Source of the DNA: Methylomonas paludis
GTDB lineage: Bacteria; Pseudomonadota; Gammaproteobacteria; Methylococcales; Methylomonadaceae
Direction: 5' to 3'
NCBI RefSeq assembly: GCF_018734325.1
Contig: NZ_CP073754.1
Coordinates: 434,001-498,000 of the forward strand
Length of the DNA: 64,000 nucleotides
The translations under genes and the position numbers were made by a program. Shown here piece after piece: positions 8,631 to 17,946 of this stretch (its first letter is position 1; the number at the start of each line of letters is the position of its first letter). The notes under the pieces were generated by a model, which made no database searches, was not told the DNA's origin, and saw nothing but the letters and a program-made list of their open reading frames with translations.

Positions 8631-9385
8631 CTGGTTAGGCGACCATAATGGCTATGTTGGGCTGCTTTAATTTAAATATTCGTATCTATTCAGCGTAGGG
8701 CGGGTTAGATGCGCAAGCCATTGATTTTAAATTATTCAAAAACCTTGCTGCGCATCGTACCCGCCGTGAGTGTAATAAAGCTATTGAGTTTCAACAATTC
8801 TTAGGTGCGTACGATTATTCGCTGAATAATTACAAATATTCAAAGCATTTACCATGCCAGCATTAATAACTCATCCCCCTGTTCATGGCTTAGGTTTTTA
8901 GTCGACCTGAGTGCTCTGGCAAAGCCAATGTTTAAGGCTATCAACCGGTAAACCTGACTGAGTATATCCATATCGGCGGGGCAAATAAACCAATTTAACC
9001 GGTTTGTTTAAACCAAATGCTTTTAAAATCGTTGAGTGAGCCAAATATTGGTTGGGAGCAAGCTGGAAAAGATGGCTTCAGTGTCACATTTCTGTGTTGC
9101 CATTGCCTATCTCTAACCATAATGCCTGAAGTAACAAAGCCAAGGGCATTTCAAAGCAATATTGCCTGCTGGCAGCTCATTGCCGATTGCCGGCCTAGTG
9201 GTGAATCCCCCCTTATAAGCGCTACAATATGACAATCAAAGTTAATCGCCCGGTCAGGCGGGCACGTTCATTGCTAAGGTAACTCTAGGGCGTAATTTTG
9301 CAGTTGCCTAGCACTGCTGATTTGCTCGGTTACTCAGCCGGCGGACTCAGTTTTATTATTAACACCAAAAATTAGGAATCAAATT
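8631..9385. other. 755-bp intergenic region
   Basis: This divergent gap between the kinase operon and the DUF2490 gene has no convincing gene; the short open frame at 9017–9232 has no ribosome site and no recognisable features. It contains the imperfect palindromic element at 8695–8770 and a small hairpin near 9249–9266 (GCCCG/CGGGC). Promoters for both flanking units should lie here, but I see no clear pair. Confidence 0.5.
8695..8770. repeat. Imperfect inverted repeat (REP/MITE-like)
   Basis: GTAGGGCGGGTTAGATGCGC (8695–8714) is followed after an AT-rich loop by TGCGCATCGTACCCGCC (8748–8764), its near reverse complement with a few mismatches. The GTAGGGCGGGTT start is typical of short intergenic palindromes dispersed in gammaproteobacterial genomes. 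Copy number cannot be judged from one window. Confidence 0.6.
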
Positions 9386-10141
9386 ATGATACGTAAATCA
9401 TTCAAGCGTTTGCTTGTTATGCAAATCATTATGCTGCAAGTCGGCTGGTATGCCGGGGGTGTTTACGCAGAAGCGCCAACTGAAAATCTTATGGTCGAAG
9501 CAACCGGTGCCTGGTTGCAAGCAGTTGGTGAAGGCAGTATGGAGTCGATTTCACCTTCGCTATCCAAAAAAGCCAGAGTCTGGGTAGAAGGTCAAACCCG
9601 TTTCAATGACAACTTCAATCATTGGTATCAAGGCATGGTAAGGACAGCGGTAGGTTATTCGCTTAGCGATCGCGCCACCATCTGGGCCGGATATACTTGG
9701 CTGCCTACCCAAAACCTCAAATTCGGCACTCAACATAATGGCCCATATGTGGCGCAGCAGGATGTCTGGCCGGCGTTCCGTTATGTTTTGCCAACTGATT
9801 ACGGTAACTTTATGTTCCGAACCATGTGGGAAACCAACTTTGGTTTGGGGCAGCAGGTCAGAGAAAGACCGCGCCAAATGATTAAATACACGCTGCCTAT
9901 CGGTTTTGATAATAAATTGAGCTTTATTACTTGGGACGAAGTGTTTGTCCGGGTTAACAATACCGATTGGGGTGGTCGTTCAGGTTTTGACCAAAACCGG
10001 GGTTTTGCCGGATTTGGCTGGACATTTAACAGCAATGTCAGAACCGAGCTGGGTTATATGAATCAATACCTTGATGATGCCAATCACCGCAATAACTATA
10101 TGTATCATTTGGCGATGGCATCAGTATTTGTTAACTTTTAA
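9386..10141 (+). CDS. DUF2490-like outer-membrane barrel protein
   Basis: An exported protein of 251 residues. A signal peptide (about residues 1–28, cleavage after 'VYA') precedes a body rich in alternating aromatic strands such as 'ATIWAGYTWL', 'LGQQVRERPRQMIKYTLP' and 'FGWTFNSNVRTELGYMNQYL', ending in phenylalanine (VFVNF) as outer-membrane barrels do. The pattern matches DUF2490, a small beta-barrel family of unknown function. It converges on a phosphate-selective porin gene, with a perfect hairpin between them. I infer outer-membrane location; no substrate or partner can be named. Confidence 0.75.
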   Translation: MIRKSFKRLLVMQIIMLQVGWYAGGVYAEAPTENLMVEATGAWLQAVGEGSMESISPSLSKKARVWVEGQTRFNDNFNHWYQGMVRTAVGYSLSDRATIWAGYTWLPTQNLKFGTQHNGPYVAQQDVWPAFRYVLPTDYGNFMFRTMWETNFGLGQQVRERPRQMIKYTLPIGFDNKLSFITWDEVFVRVNNTDWGGRSGFDQNRGFAGFGWTFNSNVRTELGYMNQYLDDANHRNNYMYHLAMASVFVNF

Positions 10142-10164
10142 CTAAATTCATACTTATCCAGGGC

Positions 10165-10196
10165 AAACGCCGACATTCAACAGAAAGTCGGCGTTT
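10165..10196. terminator. Hairpin between convergent genes
   Basis: AAACGCCGAC and GTCGGCGTTT form a perfect 10-bp stem around a 12-base loop, 23 bases after the DUF2490 stop and 8 bases before the porin stop. There is no T-run beyond the stem on either strand, so it may work by structure or transcript protection rather than as a classic intrinsic terminator. Confidence 0.65.
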
Positions 10197-10204
10197 GAAT
10201 GGGT

Positions 10205-11875
10205 TTAGAAATCGACCTGGACCCTGGCCTCAACAGTATCCAGATTGGCGCTGTTGTAGGCTTTGGAGCGGGCGGTTGCTGCGGCGTCAGTGCTGCCGTC
10301 GGCTTTAACCACATTGATGTCGGCAGTATCAACATTCAAATAATGGATCAGATTGGCCATCAGTTTGACGTGAGACATTGGATACCAGTTAATGCCGAAT
10401 TTACCGGTACTGGCCCGGCCACCGTGAATGACACCACTGTTCAGATTCAGGTAATCATAGCCAGCCGCCAGTTCCCAGGCTCCCCAGCCGCCGCCATGAG
10501 TCGAGAAATTGCTATTGGGCTTAATTCTGTCCCAGGCGCCGGTTTTGGCTTTATAGGTTCTGGATTCGCCGGTCAGGAAATAACTCACAAAACCATAATA
10601 ACCGTTTAGCGATTCGTTGGTGTAGCCTATCCCGGAAACGTCGGTCTGAATGTACTCAGCCTGGGCGGATAAAGATTTGTAAACCACCGCACCCTCGCCG
10701 CCAAACCGGGTAATTTTGTTGACCCTATGTGCAGCATTCTTGCCGGCAATATTGGTTAAACTACCTGTGTTCAGAACTGAGGTACGATCAACGTTGCCGT
10801 CGATTGTCGCATTAAAAGTCATACCGCCGCTGGCTAGATTGCCGCTGGCATCATAATTGTTGTTGACCTGGCGTTGTGAGCCGGAAGCGCCCAAATGGAC
10901 GAATTTGTTTTTGTCTTCAAACCAGGGCAAAGTAGTGACACGGCCAGTCAGTTCCCAGCCGGTATCACCGGAACCGTTGCTGCGGTTTTGATTGCCGTTG
11001 ATATTGCTGTAGGCACTTGATGCTGCAGCACTGTTATAGCCGCCATTCAAAGAAGAATTATAGGCCCAGCCGCCGCCAACGGGTTCAGTCAAAAATGCGC
11101 CGGCTGCAGTCCAGCGTGGCTGGGCATAGTTCAACCCCAGGCCGGTTTTGTAAGCGTTAGGGTTGTCAGAGAAAGAGTTGACCGCCATATTACGTTCGAT
11201 AAAAGTAGTCCAGCGGTTACTGGTGGCTTCTTCCAAGCTGAACGGTTCTTTAAAAGACCCCACTTTAAGTCCAAACGGATCATAACCTTTCCAATTGATA
11301 TAGGCATCGGTAATGCCGGCAGCGACAGTACCGTTACCACGGCTGAAATCGTACTCGAATTTATATTCGTAATCTTTATAAAAACTGCCTTCCAGACCTA
11401 ACCGGGCCCGACGAATATTGGCGCCATCAGAAGGTTGGTCAGTTTTGGCTACTTTACTGCTGCCCACGCCATCCAGGCCCGAGACATTGCTTTGGGAGTC
11501 GACCTGCATTCGGCCGGTAATAGCCATATCGAAATTGCCATCTTTGCTTTCAAACTTAATGCCTTTTTCGTCAATATGCAGCTTGCCTTCAGTTGGATCT
11601 TTCAAGTGTTCGTCTATGGCTTTTAATTCATTGGTTTTTAAGGCTAAGTCTTCTTTGATTTTGTCTATTTCAGCTTTTTGTTGAGCTGTTTCCACCTGTT
11701 GATTGGGGCTGTCTTCGACCCGCTGAAAGGTTCCCAGTTTGGTTCGGCCTGGGCCGGGTTCGGCAAATATTTGCTGGGTTTTGCTATCGACATATAAGTC
11801 CAGCGCCAAGGCATCGCTGATTGCGCCAGCGCCTAAAGCAGTAACTATTGCCAAACTGAGTTTAGTCAGCTTCAT
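10205..11875 (-). CDS. Phosphate-selective porin (OprO/OprP family)
   Basis: Outer-membrane channel of 556 residues. A signal peptide (cleavage near 'ALA', residue about 25) is followed by a coiled-coil stretch (about 55–95, 'QKAEIDKIKEDLALKTNELKA') that would trimerise in the periplasm, then a 16-strand-type barrel starting at 'DMAITGRMQVD' and ending in the terminal phenylalanine 'VEARVQVDF'. Typical family signatures are 'RRARLGLEG' and 'KVGSFKEPFSLE'. Two adjacent PHO boxes and a -10 lie upstream, which strongly supports a phosphate-starvation role. It is transcribed alone. Confidence 0.9.
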   Translation of the reverse strand: MKLTKLSLAIVTALGAGAISDALALDLYVDSKTQQIFAEPGPGRTKLGTFQRVEDSPNQQVETAQQKAEIDKIKEDLALKTNELKAIDEHLKDPTEGKLHIDEKGIKFESKDGNFDMAITGRMQVDSQSNVSGLDGVGSSKVAKTDQPSDGANIRRARLGLEGSFYKDYEYKFEYDFSRGNGTVAAGITDAYINWKGYDPFGLKVGSFKEPFSLEEATSNRWTTFIERNMAVNSFSDNPNAYKTGLGLNYAQPRWTAAGAFLTEPVGGGWAYNSSLNGGYNSAAASSAYSNINGNQNRSNGSGDTGWELTGRVTTLPWFEDKNKFVHLGASGSQRQVNNNYDASGNLASGGMTFNATIDGNVDRTSVLNTGSLTNIAGKNAAHRVNKITRFGGEGAVVYKSLSAQAEYIQTDVSGIGYTNESLNGYYGFVSYFLTGESRTYKAKTGAWDRIKPNSNFSTHGGGWGAWELAAGYDYLNLNSGVIHGGRASTGKFGINWYPMSHVKLMANLIHYLNVDTADINVVKADGSTDAAATARSKAYNSANLDTVEARVQVDF

Positions 11876-11997
11876 GCGTAAATCTCCGAATATATTTTAT
11901 TATCAATTAGTTAGTTTGATTTTTGTAAGAACAAAAGGCTTTGTTTCAGGCTGTTGAGACCAATTAAGCATTTAGCTGATACGTAAAACTGTAGAAA

Positions 11998-12050
11998 ATT
12001 CTAAAGACTCAATGTGACAGAAATATGACAATATGACTGTTATATGACAA
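11998..12050 (-). promoter_or_regulatory. Tandem PHO boxes and -10 of the porin gene
   Basis: Read on the minus strand, TTGTCATATAACAGTCATA (12050–12032) and TTGTCATATTTCTGTCACA (12031–12013) are adjacent 19-base sites resembling the PhoB consensus CTGTCATAAATCTGTCAC. A -10-like TAGAAT lies 9 bases further (12003–11998), the spacing expected when the PHO box replaces the -35. The porin starts about 120 bases downstream, leaving a fair-sized 5' leader. This predicts PhoB activation when phosphate is low. Confidence 0.85.
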
Positions 12051-12384
12051 ATGGCTCTGATTAAATAGTCTGGCTTAAAGCCGTTCCAATCTGAGAGCTC
12101 GCCATCCAAAGATAATGATTAAGCTGAAATAACGGCTGAACTGATGGCCTAAAAAGTTGTTGGCGCTATTTATATCACGGTTTTGTTTAAATATTATGAC
12201 GCTATCATTACGTCTTGCCGCTCGGTTAAACTTAATAAAACTCGTCACTATTGTTTACTGATACGAATTTAATAATTTAATTTTTAAGTGCTATTGGTTT
12301 ACCGTTTTCGTTCGCTCTGGTATATTCACACTATCGTTTACACTGTGTTTTTCCTAAAATTAAAATAAAACTAGAGGAAGGGTT
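12051..12384. other. Gap between porin promoter and 12385 gene
   Basis: An AT-rich stretch without a credible open frame. It should hold the promoter of the plus-strand gene at 12385, whose start has a good ribosome site (AGAGGAAGGG). I see no strong -35/-10 pair and no repeat. Confidence 0.4.
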
Positions 12385-12849
12385 ATGGCTGAGTTATTTT
12401 TTATACTGACCGTTGTTTTTGTAGCTTATGTCGTATTTGTGGTTCTAGGTGATAAAAAAAGCCCGGCAGCCAGCCATAAAGCCAGAGTGAGCAAACCTGA
12501 GCCGGCTGCGGCCTCAGTTAGTGCGACTGTGGCGGAATCAAAGCCTCAGCCGGTAAAAGCCGTGGCAGCCAAACCAGCGCGTCCAAAACCCGTTCCGGCC
12601 AATACCAAATCCGCCGAAACTGTGCTTGTTAGCGAAGCAGTCGCTCAGGATAGTCTGAAAAACCCCAAAACCGGCGAAATCAGCAAAATTCCCGGTAATT
12701 ACGCTTTCGCCAAACGGTGGATAAAAGATGCACTGCTTGAAGAAGGGTTGCTGGAAAAAGTTTACAAAAACAATGAATTGACTGATGATGTCAAACTCAA
12801 AATTCAAGAAGCCTTGCAAAAATTAAAGGCAATCGACAAATATCAATAA
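12385..12849 (+). CDS. Membrane-anchored protein of unknown function
   Basis: I do not recognise this 154-residue protein. It starts with one membrane segment (residues 3–22), continues with a Lys/Pro/Ala-rich linker (about 25–85), and ends in a compact helical domain (about 90–154: 'NPKTGEISKIPGNYAFAKRWIKDALLEEGLLEKVY'). The linker is typical of proteins that reach across the periplasm or cytoplasm from a membrane anchor; orientation is unclear. AGAGGAAGGG precedes the start. A perfect 19-bp hairpin follows the stop. It stands alone between the porin and the sucCD operon. Confidence 0.75.
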   Translation: MAELFFILTVVFVAYVVFVVLGDKKSPAASHKARVSKPEPAAASVSATVAESKPQPVKAVAAKPARPKPVPANTKSAETVLVSEAVAQDSLKNPKTGEISKIPGNYAFAKRWIKDALLEEGLLEKVYKNNELTDDVKLKIQEALQKLKAIDKYQ

Positions 12850-12862
12850 GTAACTACCTGCA

Positions 12863-12905
12863 GTTTTGTAGAAACAGTTGGTGTGTCCAACTGTTTCTAC
12901 AAAAC
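12863..12905. terminator. Long perfect hairpin after the 12385 gene
   Basis: The 19-base arm 12863–12881 (GTTTTGTAGAAACAGTTGG) is exactly complementary to 12887–12905, around the 5-base loop TGTGT. It begins 13 bases after the stop codon. No T-run follows, so it is either a strong RNA-stabilising 3' end or a small palindromic repeat. Confidence 0.65.
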
Positions 12906-13045
12906 GAATTATTCGTATCAGCCGCTAACACATCTGTCTCTGTTCAAGCTTACCTCCCTTCCTTGCCAACGTCGGCCGAGCTTTTCTGCCTATAGCGTTA
13001 TATAATGACTATCCGCTTGACCAGCTAATTACGTGGAGTAATTAA

Positions 13046-14212
13046 ATGAATATCCATGAATATCAGGCCAAACAGTTACTCGCCGAGTTTTCTGTACCCG
13101 TGCCTTATGGGCTAGTGGCAACCGATGCCGAACAAGCTCGTCATCATGCCCAAACTTTGGCTGGACAGGCCTGGGCCGTAAAGGCCCAAATTCATGCCGG
13201 TGCCAGAGGTAAATCCGGCGGTGTCAAAATTGCCAAATCCTTGTCGGAAGTCAGCGAATATGCCGCCGGTATGTTGGGAAAATACTTGCGTACCCAGCAA
13301 ACAGATGCAGCTGGTTTGCCGGTAAATCAGGTTTTGATCGAAGAAGTATCGGCAATCAAACGCGAATTTTACCTGAGTCTGCTGGTAGATCGGGACAGCG
13401 AACGCCTGATTTTTATCGCTTCTGCAGCCGGGGGAATGGATATAGAGACAGTCGCGGCAGAAACCCCCGAACTGATCGTGCGTACCACAGTGCATCCCGC
13501 AGCCGGTTTGCAAGCCTATCATGGCCGGCAAATCGCCGCAGCCTTGGCGTTGGGCAAAGAGCAGCAGGCCCAGTTGCAAAACATCATGGTCGGCATATAC
13601 CAGTTATTTGTCAGCAAACATGCCAGTCAAATTGAAATAAATCCCTTAATTGAGACGGAACAAGGCCACTTAGTAGCATTGGATGCCAAAATCAATTTTG
13701 ATGATAATGCAGTGGCTGCGCATCCTGATATTGTTGCACTGCGCGATATCAGTCAGGAAGACATCAAAGAGGCAGAAGCAAAACAGTTTGATCTCAACTA
13801 TGTCACCTTGGGCGGCAATATCGGCTGCATGGTCAATGGGGCTGGACTGGCGATGGCTACTATGGATATGGTTAAACTCAAAGGCGGATCACCGGCCAAT
13901 TTTCTGGATGTCGGTGGCGGTACCAATAAAGACAAAGTCAAAGAAGCCTTCAAACTGATTCTGGCTGATGGTGTGGTTAAAGCCGTATTGGTCAATATTT
14001 TTGGCGGCATTGTGCATTGCGATGTTATTGCTGCCGGTATTCTGGCGGCAGTGGCAGATATGCACTTAACCGTTCCGGTGGTGGTGAGGCTGGAGGGTAC
14101 CAACGCCGAGCAGGGGAGGGCCATGCTCAGCAATTCCGGCTTGGGTTTGTATGCTGCTGATGATTTAAACAGTGCAGCGGAACAGGCTGTCGCATTGGCG
14201 GAGGCCGCATGA
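13046..14212 (+). CDS. sucC: Succinate–CoA ligase (ADP-forming), beta subunit
   Basis: Beta subunit of the TCA-cycle enzyme that couples succinyl-CoA cleavage to ATP synthesis. The 388 residues start with the ATP-grasp region ('[12 protein letters not shown]', '[15 protein letters not shown]') and end with the CoA-ligase domain ('[18 protein letters not shown]', 'NIFGGI', '[10 protein letters not shown]'). The malate–CoA ligase subunit MtkA of serine-cycle methylotrophs is a close paralogue, and parts of the N-terminus ('[14 protein letters not shown]') resemble it. The partner subunit looks more like SucD, so I prefer SucC. ATGA overlap with sucD gives translational coupling. A TATAAT at 13001–13006 may be its -10. 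Confidence 0.85.
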   Translation: MNIHEYQAKQLLAEFSVPVPYGLVATDAEQARHHAQTLAGQAWAVKAQIHAGARGKSGGVKIAKSLSEVSEYAAGMLGKYLRTQQTDAAGLPVNQVLIEEVSAIKREFYLSLLVDRDSERLIFIASAAGGMDIETVAAETPELIVRTTVHPAAGLQAYHGRQIAAALALGKEQQAQLQNIMVGIYQLFVSKHASQIEINPLIETEQGHLVALDAKINFDDNAVAAHPDIVALRDISQEDIKEAEAKQFDLNYVTLGGNIGCMVNGAGLAMATMDMVKLKGGSPANFLDVGGGTNKDKVKEAFKLILADGVVKAVLVNIFGGIVHCDVIAAGILAAVADMHLTVPVVVRLEGTNAEQGRAMLSNSGLGLYAADDLNSAAEQAVALAEAA

Positions 14213-15081
14213 GTATACTGATAGACGCCGATACCCGAGTGATATGTCAGGGTTTTACCGGTAAACAGGGCAGTTTTCATTCCCAGCAAGCCTTAATTTA
14301 CGGCACTCGTCTGGTCGGCGGGGTTACCCCTGGTCGGGGAGGTACAACTCATCTGGATTTGCCGGTGTTTGATACCGTCAGACAAGTCGTAGCTGCAACT
14401 CAGGCCACTGCCAGCATGATTTATGTACCGCCGTTTTTGGCCGCAGATGCTATCTTAGAAGCCGTCGATGCCGGCATTGAATTGATTGTGTGCATCACCG
14501 AGGGTATCCCGGTGTTGGATATGCTTAAAGTCAAAGCCGCTATACAGGGTAGTCAATCATTACTGGTGGGGCCAAACTGTCCCGGCGTCATCACTCCCGG
14601 TCAATGTAAAATCGGCATTATGCCCGGACACATCCACACGCCCGGCAAAATCGGCATAGTGTCCCGCTCCGGGACTCTTACCTATGAGGCAGTGCATCAG
14701 ACCACTCGTCAGGGTTTAGGTCAAAGTACCTGTGTCGGTATAGGCGGTGATCCGATACGCGGCATGAATTTTATCGACGTTTTAAGCCGTTTGCAGCAGG
14801 ATGAACAGACCCAGGGTATCGTCATGGTGGGTGAAATCGGCGGTGGCGACGAGGAGCGCGCCGCTGAGTTTATCAAAGCCCACGTCAGCAAACCCGTGGT
14901 GGGATATATCGCCGGATTGACGGCACCGCCCGGCAAACGTATGGGTCATGCGGGTGCCATCGTCACCGGTGGTGTCGGAACCGCAGCCGGCAAAGTCGCG
15001 GCTATGCGCGCCGCTGGAGTCGTCATGGTCAGTTCACCTTCCGATATCGGTTTAGCCATGCGGGATTGCTTTACAAATTGA
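14209..15081 (+). CDS. sucD: Succinate–CoA ligase (ADP-forming), alpha subunit
   Basis: CoA-binding and phosphohistidine subunit, 290 residues. The Rossmann CoA site starts at '[15 protein letters not shown]', the loop '[11 protein letters not shown]' is SucD-like (the malate enzyme MtkB has 'GPNCAG' there), and the phosphorylated histidine is H247 in 'RMGHAGAI'. '[13 protein letters not shown]' carries the glutamate partner. It overlaps sucC by four bases and is followed after one base by nadE, so the three genes form one operon. Substrate choice (succinate or malate) would need assay; sequence favours succinate. Confidence 0.87.
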   Translation: MSILIDADTRVICQGFTGKQGSFHSQQALIYGTRLVGGVTPGRGGTTHLDLPVFDTVRQVVAATQATASMIYVPPFLAADAILEAVDAGIELIVCITEGIPVLDMLKVKAAIQGSQSLLVGPNCPGVITPGQCKIGIMPGHIHTPGKIGIVSRSGTLTYEAVHQTTRQGLGQSTCVGIGGDPIRGMNFIDVLSRLQQDEQTQGIVMVGEIGGGDEERAAEFIKAHVSKPVVGYIAGLTAPPGKRMGHAGAIVTGGVGTAAGKVAAMRAAGVVMVSSPSDIGLAMRDCFTN

Positions 15082-15082
15082 T

Positions 15083-16699
15083 ATGCAGATCGATATAGCC
15101 TTAGCTCAGCTTAATTTCAGCGTTGCTGATGTGTCTGGCAACACTGCCAAAATTATCGATGCAGCCCATCGGGCCAGACAGCAACAGGCTGACCTGATTG
15201 TCTTCCCGGAATTGTGTGTCAGTGGCTATCCACCGGAAGACTTACTGTTTCGTGCCGATTTTTTGCAGCAGATTGCTCAGGCTGTCCTGGAAATAGCCAG
15301 GCAAACTCAGGGTATCACCGTGGTGATCGGTTATCCAAAACGCCAGGATCATGGCCTGTACAACACGGCTGCGGTATTGGCGGATGGCGAAATTCAGCTT
15401 GAATATTATAAAAATGCTTTGCCTAACTATGGCGTGTTCGATGAACAGCGCTATTTCATTGCCGGCAGCGAACCAGCCCTGTTTACCTTAAACAATACCC
15501 GATTGGCCTTGACAATTTGTGAAGACATCTGGCGGGCCGGCATCATCGAGACCAACCGACAGGCTGGTGCTGAAATCATTTTGTCCCTGAATGCCTCGCC
15601 GTTTCATGCCGGTAAAGTCTATCAGCGCGAAGAAATTATTGGTCGGCAAATCAAAGAATCACAAATTCCTCTGGTTTATGTTAACCAGATCGGCGGGCAG
15701 GACGAATTAATTTTCGATGGAGCCTCATTTGTAGCAGATCGGGATGGTCGCATCGTGTTTCGCGCTGTGGAATTCGGCGAACAATTGAGCATCATCCGCT
15801 TTGTCGACAAGCAACCCCAGACAGCCGCCGTGGCCGAACATTACCAGCCGGTTATCAGCGAATATCGGGCTTTGGTACTCGGTATCCGCGACTATGTACG
15901 TAAAAACGGTTTCAAAGGGGCCATCCTGGGTTTATCCGGTGGCATAGATTCGGCACTGGTGCTGGCGTTGGCAGTCGATGCACTTGGCCCTGAGCAGGTT
16001 GAAGCCGTTTTGATGCCCTCGCGTTACACCCTGGATATGAGCAATGAAGATGCCCGATTGGAAGCCGAAGCTCTGGGGGTGCAGCATCACATCATACCTA
16101 TCGAACCGGCGGTTCATGCCTTTAATGACATGTTGGCTCCGCTATTTACCGGCAGTAAACGTGATACCACCGAAGAAAATATCCAGGCTCGTTGTCGCGG
16201 CGTGCTATTGATGGCCCTGTCCAACAAACAGGGCAAGCTGCTGCTGACTACCGGCAACAAAAGCGAGATGAGTGTTGGTTACGCCACTTTATATGGTGAT
16301 ATGGCCGGCGGCTTTGCTCCGCTAAAAGATGTTTACAAATTATTGGTTTATCAACTGGCAGCCTATCGTAACAGCTTGTCAGAGGTGATACCGCCGCGTG
16401 TATTGACCAGGCCACCATCAGCCGAACTTGCCCCAGATCAAAAAGATGAAGACTCGCTGCCGCCTTATGCGGTACTGGATCCTATTCTGGAGCTCTATGT
16501 TGAACACGATTACGCTGCTGCCGACATAGTAGCATTAGGCTATCGTCTGGTTGATGTAAATCGCGCAATAGCTCTGGTGGATAGAAACGAATACAAACGC
16601 CGCCAATCGCCACCGGGTATCCGTATCACGCCCAGAGCATTTGGGCGTGATCGTCGTTACCCAATCTCTTCGGCCTATCGTGGTGTGATACCAGTCTAA
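15083..16699 (+). CDS. nadE: Glutamine-dependent NAD+ synthase
   Basis: Final step of NAD biosynthesis: nicotinic acid adenine dinucleotide is amidated using ammonia from glutamine. The N-terminal nitrilase-type glutaminase domain (1–250) has the triad E43, K110 and C146 ('LTICEDIW'). The C-terminal synthase domain (about 265–538) has the P-loop 'LGLSGGIDSAL'. At 538 residues it is the short, bacterial two-domain type. It begins one base after sucD, so it is co-transcribed with the succinate–CoA ligase genes. Confidence 0.95.
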   Translation: MQIDIALAQLNFSVADVSGNTAKIIDAAHRARQQQADLIVFPELCVSGYPPEDLLFRADFLQQIAQAVLEIARQTQGITVVIGYPKRQDHGLYNTAAVLADGEIQLEYYKNALPNYGVFDEQRYFIAGSEPALFTLNNTRLALTICEDIWRAGIIETNRQAGAEIILSLNASPFHAGKVYQREEIIGRQIKESQIPLVYVNQIGGQDELIFDGASFVADRDGRIVFRAVEFGEQLSIIRFVDKQPQTAAVAEHYQPVISEYRALVLGIRDYVRKNGFKGAILGLSGGIDSALVLALAVDALGPEQVEAVLMPSRYTLDMSNEDARLEAEALGVQHHIIPIEPAVHAFNDMLAPLFTGSKRDTTEENIQARCRGVLLMALSNKQGKLLLTTGNKSEMSVGYATLYGDMAGGFAPLKDVYKLLVYQLAAYRNSLSEVIPPRVLTRPPSAELAPDQKDEDSLPPYAVLDPILELYVEHDYAAADIVALGYRLVDVNRAIALVDRNEYKRRQSPPGIRITPRAFGRDRRYPISSAYRGVIPV

Positions 16700-16761
16700 A
16701 TAATAAATTCCGCCCCGGCCCCGACGATTAAACTGCAAAGCAAAATTTATTGGAGTATTCA

Positions 16762-17862
16762 ATGCCTATCATACCAACCCTAGTGCTGATCGGTGGCTTG
16801 TTGGGCTTGATCAGCAGCGCCCATGCTGCCGAAACCACCCTGACTGTGCCTCTGGATTATCAGCTGATCCGCAATGTCTTGATCAAACAGCTCTATAACC
16901 GTCCTGACACTACGGCTCGGCTATGGAAAGACGGTAAAGAATGCAGTTTTTTGGATTTGGCCGATCCGCAAATCAGCGCTGAAAATTCGCAGATAAAAAT
17001 TGATAATAAAGTTCACGCTCGTATCGGTTTGTTACTGGCAGGTAAATGCATGCCAGCCATCGAATGGCGTGGTGTTTTACAAACATTTCAGCAACCCAAA
17101 CTGGATGTCACCGGTGCGGTACTCAGTTTTCCGGTCAGCCGCATTACAGCTTATGATCCAGGCGGTCAGCCGCTGAATATCGGTCAGTTACAGGATGTAA
17201 TCAATAAAGCCGTACAGGCGCAACTTTCGGATTTAAAAATCGATCTGAATCAGGCCCGTAATGATATTGCCAAAACTTTGCTACCATATATTAGTGCCGA
17301 TGACAGTGAAACTTTGCATGATACCCTGAACAGCCTGCGTTTCAAACATGTCCAAGTTGGCGATAACGCTCTGCAAATCAAACTGGGTTTTGTCGGTTTC
17401 AAAAAGAAAAAGCAGCCGCTTCAGGCTGCCGCGTTTAGTGCCGATGAAATGCAGCAATGGCAACAACTCTGGCAAAGCTGGCAACATAGTCTGGAAAATG
17501 GTCTGAATCAGCCGGTGCTGGCGGAACAATCGGCACAGGATAAAGCCAGTTTGCGGGAAGTCTTACAAGAAGCCGGAGATGCCTTTCAGGAAGGCCTGAG
17601 CAATCCGGATAACAGCGGCCCCGACCCAGTGCGCGAGTTCTTCAAAGACTCCTGGGATAAACTGGCTCCGCTGTTGCGTAATGCCTCCAAACAACTACCC
17701 GGAACCGAAGGTTTGCAATTTATCACCCTGGTGACGGCTACTGATGTACTTTATCAGTTCGATACCATAGCCGCGCCATTGGGCTTGGAAGTATCCTCGA
17801 CCGGTTTGCGTAACCTGGTCCGTGCTTATTTGTCCCATCAGCTCGGTTTGCCCAAAACCTGA
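16762..17862 (+). CDS. Exported protein of unknown function
   Basis: I do not recognise this 366-residue protein. It has a clear signal peptide (cleavage after 'SSAHAAE', about residue 23). The mature part begins with a mixed alpha/beta region ('TLTVPLDYQLIRNVLIKQLY', 'ISAENSQIKIDNKVHARIGLLLAGKC', 'IEWRGVLQTFQQPKLD') that recalls bacterial lipid- or ligand-binding periplasmic folds, and it carries two cysteines (about 52 and 94) that could form a disulfide. A helical C-terminal half follows. ATG 16762 has GGAG 6 bases upstream; a TTG at 16750 is the alternative. It follows nadE by 62 bases and may belong to that operon. Confidence 0.8.
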   Translation: MPIIPTLVLIGGLLGLISSAHAAETTLTVPLDYQLIRNVLIKQLYNRPDTTARLWKDGKECSFLDLADPQISAENSQIKIDNKVHARIGLLLAGKCMPAIEWRGVLQTFQQPKLDVTGAVLSFPVSRITAYDPGGQPLNIGQLQDVINKAVQAQLSDLKIDLNQARNDIAKTLLPYISADDSETLHDTLNSLRFKHVQVGDNALQIKLGFVGFKKKKQPLQAAAFSADEMQQWQQLWQSWQHSLENGLNQPVLAEQSAQDKASLREVLQEAGDAFQEGLSNPDNSGPDPVREFFKDSWDKLAPLLRNASKQLPGTEGLQFITLVTATDVLYQFDTIAAPLGLEVSSTGLRNLVRAYLSHQLGLPKT

Positions 17863-17946
17863 TTTTGAACTGGCGGCACTAAATTTGGCAATCAAGCGCT
17901 TATTTTCAGAGGTCAATGGATAGCCAAACTTGGTGCAGGCTTGCTG

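Noticed and set aside
9017-9232. A 71-codon open frame in the 755-bp gap.
   Set aside because: No ribosome site, no domain, and composition like intergenic DNA.
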